Origin: Propionibacterium sp.
GTDB taxonomy: Bacteria > Actinomycetota > Actinomycetes > Propionibacteriales > Propionibacteriaceae
Assembly: GCA_022837595.1 (NCBI GenBank)
Contig: JALHFX010000106.1
Coordinates: 1 to 6,537, forward strand
Direction: 5' to 3'
Length of the DNA: 6,537 nucleotides
Shown here one piece after another: positions 1 to 4,677 of this stretch. The notes beneath the pieces were generated by a model that made no database searches, had not been told where the DNA came from, and saw only the letters and a program-made list of their open reading frames with translations. Position numbers and translations under genes: made by a program. Within the stretch, counting starts at the first letter, position 1. Each line of letters begins with the position of its first letter.

Positions 1-1
1 C

Positions 2-349
2 AACACGGTGATCGCCGAGTTGGCCGATCTGATCGAGGGTGTCGCTGGGGAATGGTCACCGTTTGAGGAGATGCACGGGTTCAGCATCGACGGTGTGGAC
101 CTCGACACGGCGGTCCTGCCGACCGGGTGGCGGGACCGGCTGGTGCCGGTGCAGAATGCGAACACCGCCGCCCCATCGGGGCGGCCGCAGTTCATCGGTT
201 GGTGTTTGGATCCCGAGCATCTGTGCGTCGCGAAGTCGTGCGCCCACCGGAAGAAGGACCTCAACTTCGTGCGTGCCCTCCATACGGCAGGGTTGGTGGA
301 CGCCACCGTGATAGCACGGCGCCTGGGTCAAGTGGACGCCCGGCACTAG
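2..349 (+). CDS. DUF6036-type nucleotidyltransferase-like protein, 3' end only
   Basis: This reading frame is open from the left edge and ends at TAG 347-349, giving 115 visible residues. A GTG at 8 could be called as a start, but family members are roughly 200 residues long and the segment matches only their C-terminal half, so the true start lies upstream of the window. Recognisable features are an SPFxE segment, an AVLPTGWRDRLVPV strand-turn, and a WCLDPEHLCVAK motif followed by a basic HRKKDLNFVRAL helix and AGLVD. These are characteristic of DUF6036 proteins, which are distant relatives of AbiEii/MNT-type nucleotidyltransferases. The catalytic N-terminal part is not visible, so activity cannot be judged. 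Members often occur in accessory or toxin-antitoxin-like settings. The C-terminus appears to stop early: the frame after TAG reads QAAVVALRWLGSL, which still looks protein-like, so a late nonsense mutation is possible. Family assignment is from memory of conserved motifs. Confidence 0.75.
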   Translation, partial: NTVIAELADLIEGVAGEWSPFEEMHGFSIDGVDLDTAVLPTGWRDRLVPVQNANTAAPSGRPQFIGWCLDPEHLCVAKSCAHRKKDLNFVRALHTAGLVDATVIARRLGQVDARH

Positions 350-479
350 CAGGCCGCGGTAGTCGCGCTGCGCTGGCTGGGTTCCCTCCTTGTCCCGGCA
401 GATACCACCGCCTCCGAGACGCCGGCCGACTGCCCGTCCGGGCACGTCGGGCCCACCGTGGGACCAGGTCACCGGTCGG

Positions 480-513
480 CTCGACGGTTCCGCCCACTCG
501 ACGGTTCCGCCCA
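480..513. repeat. Perfect 17-base tandem duplication (two copies)
   Basis: The unit CTCGACGGTTCCGCCCA occurs at 480-496 and again, immediately adjacent and identical, at 497-513. Seventeen bases is not a multiple of three, so the duplication would disrupt any reading frame crossing it, consistent with non-coding DNA here. The likely origin is replication slippage. No function is evident. Confidence 0.85.
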
Positions 514-718
514 AGAGCGTCACGTCTCACCGCGGTCTCAGCCGCCGACGCCTGACCTGGGCTGGTGAAGACGGGCGTGCCAGCTCGGTCAGACGCCGCC
601 CGGCACTGTCAGGTTCGGGACTGTACGTTTAACGGTGATGCGGTGGTGAGGTCGAACGGCCCCACCCCGGCGCGGCGATCCTGTGCTCGCGATTGACTGC
701 TTCGACGGCCTCCCCTGA

Positions 719-817
719 AAGACCGCAGTTCACGGCGAGCCACTCCTGCCCTGGTTCGATCGCGTGGGCCGCAAGATCGACGCGCTGGTCTCGGTGACGT
801 TTCCGCCTGCCTTCTGA
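719..817 (+). pseudogene. Possible coding remnant of unknown origin
   Basis: The frame ending at TGA 815-817 reads like folded protein (…LLPWFDRVGRKIDALVSVTFP…) with mostly G/C third positions. It is cut by an in-frame TGA at 716-718, and upstream of that the same frame gives VLAIDCFDGLP back to about 683. It has no start codon or ribosome binding site. This could be the decayed end of a transposase, integrase or other gene, but I do not recognise the family. The opposite strand holds a 32-codon open frame (828 down to 730, GTG start, GGAG nearby) of low-complexity composition that I consider less likely. Confidence 0.2.
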
Positions 818-838
818 GGACAGGTCACAAGGATCTCC

Positions 839-1528
839 TCATCGCCGCATGATCGCGGGGTGGAGAGTGGTGGCTTCCCCGGCGCGGTAGACCTTGGCGG
901 GACGTCCCCGTCCGTGGATGAGATCGCCGGTTTCTTCGACGAATCCGTCTGCGGTCAGGACTTTGCGTTGGAAGTTGCGGGGGTCGATGGCGGTGTCCCA
1001 GACGGCTTCGTAGACGCGGCGCAGGTCGGGCAACGTGAACGTGGCGTCGCAGAACGCCGTGGCGATGGTGGTGTATTCCAGCTTTGAGCGGGCGCGTTCG
1101 ACCCCGTCGCGCACGATCTCGGAGTGGTCGAACGCGAGGTCTCGTTCGAACGCCTCATCGACGGGGACCCATTCGGCGCGGTCGGCGTCAGTGTCGGGGG
1201 TGGGATCGGGCAGGTCTGCGCCGAGGGCAAGCCAAACCACCGAGACGACTCGTTCGGGGCGGGGGTCGCGTCCCGGGTCGCCGTACGTGCGGAGTTGTTC
1301 GAGCCGGACGGCGTCCGGGGCGATGCCGGCCTCTTCTCGGAGTTCGCGGTAGGCGGCGTCCTGGAGTGATTCGTCGATGTGGACGAAACCGCCCGGTAGC
1401 GCCCAGCGGCCGGTAAACACCGAACTGGACCGGCGGATCAGCAGCACGCACAGCTGGCCGTCGCGCAGGGTCAACGCCACGATGTCGGCGGTGACGGCGA
1501 ACACGGGGAACCGGGACTCGAACACCAT
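839..1528 (-). CDS. NrtR-family transcriptional regulator (Nudix domain plus winged helix)
   Basis: The product is 229 residues, a normal length for the NrtR family. Residues about 8-130 form a Nudix domain with a complete Nudix box: G47, E53, then REL-REEAGI at 61-69, preceded by the typical RWALPGGF. Residues about 150-215 (TLPDLRRVYEAVWDTAIDPRNFQRKVL, then GRGRPAKVYR) match the C-terminal winged-helix half of NrtR regulators, with the DxRNFxRK and GRGRPA hallmarks. Known NrtR proteins repress NAD-related genes and are released by ADP-ribose. Because the Nudix box is intact here, hydrolase activity is also possible. The ATG at 1528-1526 is preceded by a strong AAGGTGG site four bases upstream, which fixes the start. 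The gene is divergent from the ADP-ribosylglycohydrolase operon, with an inverted repeat between them that I infer is its operator. A plain Nudix hydrolase is the alternative, but the C-terminal domain argues against it. Confidence 0.88.
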   Translation of the reverse strand: MVFESRFPVFAVTADIVALTLRDGQLCVLLIRRSSSVFTGRWALPGGFVHIDESLQDAAYRELREEAGIAPDAVRLEQLRTYGDPGRDPRPERVVSVVWLALGADLPDPTPDTDADRAEWVPVDEAFERDLAFDHSEIVRDGVERARSKLEYTTIATAFCDATFTLPDLRRVYEAVWDTAIDPRNFQRKVLTADGFVEETGDLIHGRGRPAKVYRAGEATTLHPAIMRR

Positions 1529-1532
1529 GACC

Positions 1533-1539
1533 CCACCTT
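1533..1539 (-). promoter_or_regulatory. Ribosome binding site of the NrtR-family regulator
   Basis: Read on the minus strand, AAGGTGG lies four bases before the ATG at 1528-1526. It matches six of seven bases of AAGGAGG and supports that start codon over any upstream alternative. Confidence 0.7.
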
Positions 1540-1549
1540 ACATGTTGAT

Positions 1550-1579
1550 TTGACATTTATGATAGCAACTGTTTAACAT
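1550..1579 (+). promoter_or_regulatory. Candidate sigma-70-type promoter for the ADP-ribosylglycohydrolase operon
   Basis: A perfect -35 hexamer TTGACA sits at 1550-1555, and 18 bases further on is TAACAT at 1574-1579, which matches four of six -10 positions. The predicted transcript start, near 1586, is about 30 bases before the ATG at 1619. The two hexamers fall inside the left and right arms of the inverted repeat, so a protein bound there would block RNA polymerase. On the minus strand TATCAT (1564-1559) is a reasonable -10 for the regulator gene, but I see no clear -35 for it. Confidence 0.5.
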
Positions 1580-1590
1580 CATAAATGTTA
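1551..1590. promoter_or_regulatory. Inverted-repeat operator region, probably for the NrtR-family regulator
   Basis: The AT-rich gap between the divergent genes contains ACATTTATGAT at 1553-1563 and its exact reverse complement ATCATAAATGT at 1578-1588, separated by 14 bases. The right arm is itself a palindrome, TAACAT-CATAA-ATGTTA (1574-1590). The left arm, 1551-1567, is a degraded version of the same layout (TG.CAT-5-AT..CA). The two centres are 23 bases apart, about two helical turns, which would place two dimers on the same DNA face. A repressor bound here would cover the TTGACA box and could control both directions. Binding by the adjacent regulator is inferred from position and symmetry. 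I did not match it to a published NrtR consensus. Confidence 0.65.
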
Positions 1591-1618
1591 GAGCGACACG
1601 AAAAGGTTGGTGGTTGAC

Positions 1619-3051
1619 ATGAGACGCTCCCCCCTTCTGAAGGACCGGGCCGGCGGCGTCCTGCTCGGTCAGGCGATCGGCGACGCGCTCGGCGTCCCGT
1701 ACGAGTTCGCCCCCCGGATCCCCGCGGGCGAGGCCCGCATGGTGGGCGGCGGGTTGGGACCGTACGCGCCGGGTGAGTGGTCCGACGACTCCCAGATGGC
1801 CGTCTGCATCGCCCAGGTCACCGCGACCGGTGCCTACCTGCGTACCGACGCGGGGTTGGATGCCGTCGCGCAAGGCTTCCTGGATTGGCAGGCCCACGGC
1901 GCCACCGACATCGGCGCCCAAACCTCCTCGGTGCTCGGCGCCGCCCGCCGCGGCACCGGGCCGGTGGCCCGCCGGCTGACGGACGCCTCCCGTGCGACCG
2001 CGGCGTCCGGTCGGGCCGGCAACGGCGCCCTGATGCGCGCACGGCCGTCGTCGGCCTGGTGGCCCTCGACGACCCCCTCGCGACCGCGGACGCCGCCGCT
2101 CGCGTCGCTGCCCTGACCCACGCCGACGACCGGTGCGTGGACGCGTGCGTTCTGTGGTCCGAAGCCGTCCGGATCGCCGTCACCACTGGACGCCTCGACG
2201 TCCGCGCCGGACTTCCCCTGCTGCCCGAGGCCCGCCGCGCCGCCTGGGCCGGGCTGATCGACGGCGCCGAAACCCAGGGGCCGGCGACGTTCGCCCGCAA
2301 CGGCTACACGGTGACCGCCCTGCAAGCCGCATGGTCGGCGATTCACGCCACCCGGCACATCGAAGGGCCCGACCACGTCGAGGCCGCGCTGCAGACCGCG
2401 ATCGCGGTCGGCCACGACACTGACACCGTCGCCGCGATCGCTGGCGGGTTGCTGGGGGCCCGTTACGGGGTGTCCGGTTTGCCGTCCGACTTGGCGCGCC
2501 GGGTCCATGGCTGGCCCGAGCTGCGGTGCCGCGACCTGGTCGGCCTGGCAATCGCCACCGCCACCGGACAACAAGACCCGCAACACACCGGCGGGTCGAT
2601 GCTGTCCGGGGACGCCCGCCCGTTGGCAGTCCCCCACCCCGACGACCCCGGTGTGCTGCTCGGCACCGAAGCCGACCTCGCCCGCTGCCCCGAACTGGGG
2701 ATCACCGCGGTGGTGTCGCTGTCGCGGGTCGGTGCCCCTGACCTCGCCGCCGCCGGTGTGGCACCGGGCAAGCATGTTGAGGTGCGGCTGGTCGACTCCG
2801 AGGACCCGGCCGACAACGCCTACCTCGCCTGGACTCTCGCCGACGCCGCCCGCGCCATCGCCGCGCTGCGCGACCACGGCGAGACGGTGCTGCTGCACTG
2901 CGTCCACGCGCAGCACCGGACGCCGGCCGTCGCCCTGGCCTACAGCTGGCTGCTCGGGGCCGCGCCCGGGGCGTCCCGACGGATCGAGGACGCCGTCGGC
3001 CACCGGGTCGACGGACTGTTGTGGCACACCGCCCGCCAGGGAGCCCGGTGA
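1619..3051 (+). pseudogene. ADP-ribosylglycohydrolase fused to a tyrosine/dual-specificity phosphatase domain, frameshifted
   Basis: Two overlapping frames join into one 476-residue protein if two bases (GC at 2039-2040) are removed. The N-terminal part (1619 to about 2038) has DRAGGVLLGQAIGDALGVPYEF, the metal-binding WSDDS (54-58) and GNGALMR (134-140). The second frame resumes with TAVVGLVAL and carries the other metal-binding motif, GHDTDT (264-269). Together these are the full set of DraG/ARH-fold motifs for removing ADP-ribose from protein or nucleic acid. Residues about 335-476 form a cysteine phosphatase-like domain with LLHCVHAQHRT, a CX5R loop with Cys427 and Arg433; its substrate is unknown. 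The raw first frame would stop at 2116, losing the DTD motif and the phosphatase. ATG 1619 is chosen because GGTGG lies five bases upstream and the family motif begins soon after; in-frame TTG 1607 and GTG 1610 are less likely. It is the first gene of the operon. The shift may be real decay or a base error. Confidence 0.85.
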
Positions 3052-3377
3052 CCGGCCGGCCGCTGGTGGTCCTGCGGGACCTGCGCCTCGAGAACGGGCT
3101 CCACACCATTCTGGAGGCCAGCCTCACCGCCGACGGGTCGCTGGAACTTGAGGCCCAGGACCTCGGCGGGTCAGCGTGCCTGATGAACTCCGACGGCGAG
3201 TACGAATACTGGCGCACCATCGTCCCCGAACACCTGCCGGCGCTGGTCGCCCTGCTCGGCGGCCGGCCCGGCGACGACATCCTCACCCTGCTCGCCCGCG
3301 ACTGGACCGGCTACCGGTCCTTCGACCTCGAAGCGCTGCTCCGCGACGAGCCCTTCCCGCTCCGCCTCTTCAGCTAA
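3048..3377 (+). CDS. Hypothetical 109-residue acidic protein
   Basis: I do not recognise a family. The GTG at 3048 overlaps the previous TGA (GTGA), and AGGGAG lies four bases upstream, which implies translational coupling and makes this start better than the in-frame start at 3021. The protein is soluble, with no signal peptide or membrane segment. Residues 6-47 look like alternating beta strands (LVVLRDLRLENG, TILEASLTADGSLELEAQDLG), followed by a GEYEYWRTI segment and two helices (HLPALVALLGG at 62-72, DDILTLLARDW at 76-86). The C-terminus is FDLEALLRDEPFPLRLFS. The strands-then-helices layout and acidic character could suit an immunity- or adaptor-like partner of a neighbouring operon product, but that is only a guess. 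Confidence 0.8.
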   Translation: MTGRPLVVLRDLRLENGLHTILEASLTADGSLELEAQDLGGSACLMNSDGEYEYWRTIVPEHLPALVALLGGRPGDDILTLLARDWTGYRSFDLEALLRDEPFPLRLFS

Positions 3378-3395
3378 GGACCAGGAGAAACACTC

Positions 3396-4457
3396 ATGGA
3401 CCAGGCCACCCGGCTCGCCGCCGCCCTCACCCATCGGCTCCGCCTCCTGCGCGGCACCCAGGAATCGTTCACCGTCGACCTCGGTGACGTGTTCTACCAG
3501 GCCGCCTCCTACCAGGGCAACGCCGTCCTCATCGAGATCACCGGCGACGAGTTCCTCCCCCACGACCACCGCCTCACCGCCGCCCAGCACGAGCACCTGC
3601 TGCGGCTCGGCTTCACCCGCCCAGACGAGGAGATGCCGAACTGGTGGATCGGCATCGAAGACGGCCTCGACCGCGACCTGTTCGCCGCCGCCCGCGCCGC
3701 GATCAACGCGCTCGTCGAGATCTACGACGTCAGCACCGACGACCTCATCAAGGAGTTGCCGCTCTACCGGTACTCGCCCTACCCACCCCGGACCCTTGAG
3801 GCGCGACCCGCCCCGACCCAAGGCGAGGGCCAGCCGCTCGACGTCCAGACCACCTACGGCGACGTGCTGCTCTACCCGAACGGGTACGCCACCCTCAACG
3901 GCGCACCCTGGGCCGAACGACCCGTCAGAGAGTGGCTACGCCTCGACGACGGACGCCTCTCGATCACGATGGCGATCCCCGCCGACGACTACTTCCCCAA
4001 CGTCGGGTTCGTCGCCGACACCGAACAGAACGCGGCCGTCCTGCGCGGTTTCCTGCCCAGCCGCGCCGACCAAGAACAACTCGCTCTGCGGCTGGCAGTG
4101 GCCGAGCACTACGCGCTGACCTGCATCGCCACCGGCACCATGTACCACGAACGCCTGTTCCGCGCCTCCCTGGCCATCGAGGAGGCCGAGGGTGCCGTCA
4201 AGGCGTCCGACGTCGTCGGATGGCGCCACGCCGCCCGCCTGGACGCCGCCAACGACGTCATCTCGGCCTTCTACTGGTCGCATTCCGCCGACAACGCCAG
4301 AGAACTCCACGGCGACCAACAGCACGTGTGGGAAGCGATCCAAACCTGGGTGCGACTCTCCCCGTGGAAGGACGACTTCGACTTCGACATCATCCCCACC
4401 AGTCCACACCCCCTCGCCATCACAGGCCCCGAAGTCGAGATCCAACGCCTCTACTGA
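3396..4457 (+). CDS. YbjN/CesT-like (TY-Chap-type) peptide-binding chaperone-like protein
   Basis: The product is 353 residues. AGGAG at 3383-3387, eight bases before the ATG, fixes the start, and the gene begins 18 bases after the previous stop. Residues about 1-115 resemble the N-terminal domain of actinobacterial TY-Chap proteins, related to type III secretion chaperones and YbjN: a helix, then strands (ESFTVDLGDVFYQAASYQGNAVLIEITG), then LTAAQHEHLLRLGF, PNWW and a long helix. Residues 148-250 start a second repeat-like module (DVQTTYGDVLLYPNGYATLNG, then LRLDDGRLSITMAIP, then ADQEQLALRLAVAEHYAL). The C-terminal third is helical and ends in an acidic stretch (KDDFDFDIIP). There is no signal peptide or membrane segment, so it is probably cytosolic. 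By family logic it would hold or recruit a peptide or partner protein. In this operon the partner could be the SIR2 protein or the small upstream product. Assignment rests on fold pattern, not a database match. Confidence 0.75.
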   Translation: MDQATRLAAALTHRLRLLRGTQESFTVDLGDVFYQAASYQGNAVLIEITGDEFLPHDHRLTAAQHEHLLRLGFTRPDEEMPNWWIGIEDGLDRDLFAAARAAINALVEIYDVSTDDLIKELPLYRYSPYPPRTLEARPAPTQGEGQPLDVQTTYGDVLLYPNGYATLNGAPWAERPVREWLRLDDGRLSITMAIPADDYFPNVGFVADTEQNAAVLRGFLPSRADQEQLALRLAVAEHYALTCIATGTMYHERLFRASLAIEEAEGAVKASDVVGWRHAARLDAANDVISAFYWSHSADNARELHGDQQHVWEAIQTWVRLSPWKDDFDFDIIPTSPHPLAITGPEVEIQRLY

Positions 4458-4471
4458 AAGTGAACCCACCC

Positions 4472-4668
4472 GTGGACCACATCGCGGCCGCCGAACAGGT
4501 CGCCGCCAACGACCTGGCCCGCGTGGTCAAACAAGCCGACGTTCGGGACAACACGCACCCCGACTGCGTCCCCCAGCGGACGCCGAATGGCTGCGCCGCA
4601 AGTACCAGCACGCCGCCCGACCGCTGTCCACCACGGAGGCGTTGTCGCGGTCAATTCTGGAGGAGTAG
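4472..4668 (+). pseudogene. Small 65-residue protein of unknown function, frameshifted at a C run
   Basis: The 220 bases between the chaperone-like gene and the SIR2 gene carry coding signal split between two frames. The first reads DHIAAAEQVAANDLARVVKQ from GTG 4472 (GTG 4460 is an alternative start). The second reads DAEWLRRKYQHAARPLSTTE and ends SRSILEE at TAG 4666-4668. Adding one C to the five-C run at 4570-4574 joins them as …THPDCVPPADAEWLRRKY…, 65 residues in all. The product would be small, soluble, alanine-rich and mostly helical, in the size range of antitoxins or small adaptors, but I see no DNA-binding motif and do not recognise it. It lies 14 bases after the previous stop and 9 before the next start. 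GGAGGAG near its end (4659-4665) probably serves as the ribosome binding site of the SIR2 gene. The start is uncertain because neither GTG has a good binding site. Confidence 0.5.
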
Positions 4669-4677
4669 CATCCGGCC

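Larger units (their letters stand above)
350..838. other. 489-base stretch without a convincing intact gene
   Basis: This GC-rich stretch separates the DUF6036 gene end from the 3' end of the regulator gene. Open frames exist on both strands but are proline/arginine-rich shadows with no recognisable motif or good ribosome binding site. It contains a perfect 17-base tandem duplication (480-513) and a possible decayed coding segment ending at TGA 815-817. I see no tRNA, no strong hairpin followed by a T run, and no CRISPR-like repeats. It resembles a junction formed by past insertions or deletions. Confidence 0.6.

Noticed and set aside
331..611. Similar GACGCC..CCGGCACT segments near 334-347 and 591-606 as direct repeats flanking an insertion
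   Set aside because: The match is short and interrupted by a two-base difference, so it is weak evidence of attachment sites or target duplications.
390..632. 80-codon open frame with an ATG start
   Set aside because: Its product is proline/arginine/serine-rich without motifs, it lacks a good ribosome binding site, and it runs through the tandem duplication.
735..775. GGTTCGATC resembling a tRNA T-loop
   Set aside because: The flanking bases do not form the five-pair T stem, and no acceptor, D or anticodon stems can be drawn around it.
1834..3027. Long minus-strand open frame opposite the glycohydrolase gene
   Set aside because: It is a GC-bias shadow. The plus-strand frames carry the conserved enzyme motifs, while the antisense product has none.
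3171..3821. 216-codon minus-strand open frame
   Set aside because: It is glycine/valine/glutamate-rich shadow text opposite the two plus-strand genes, with no motif and no supporting start signal.
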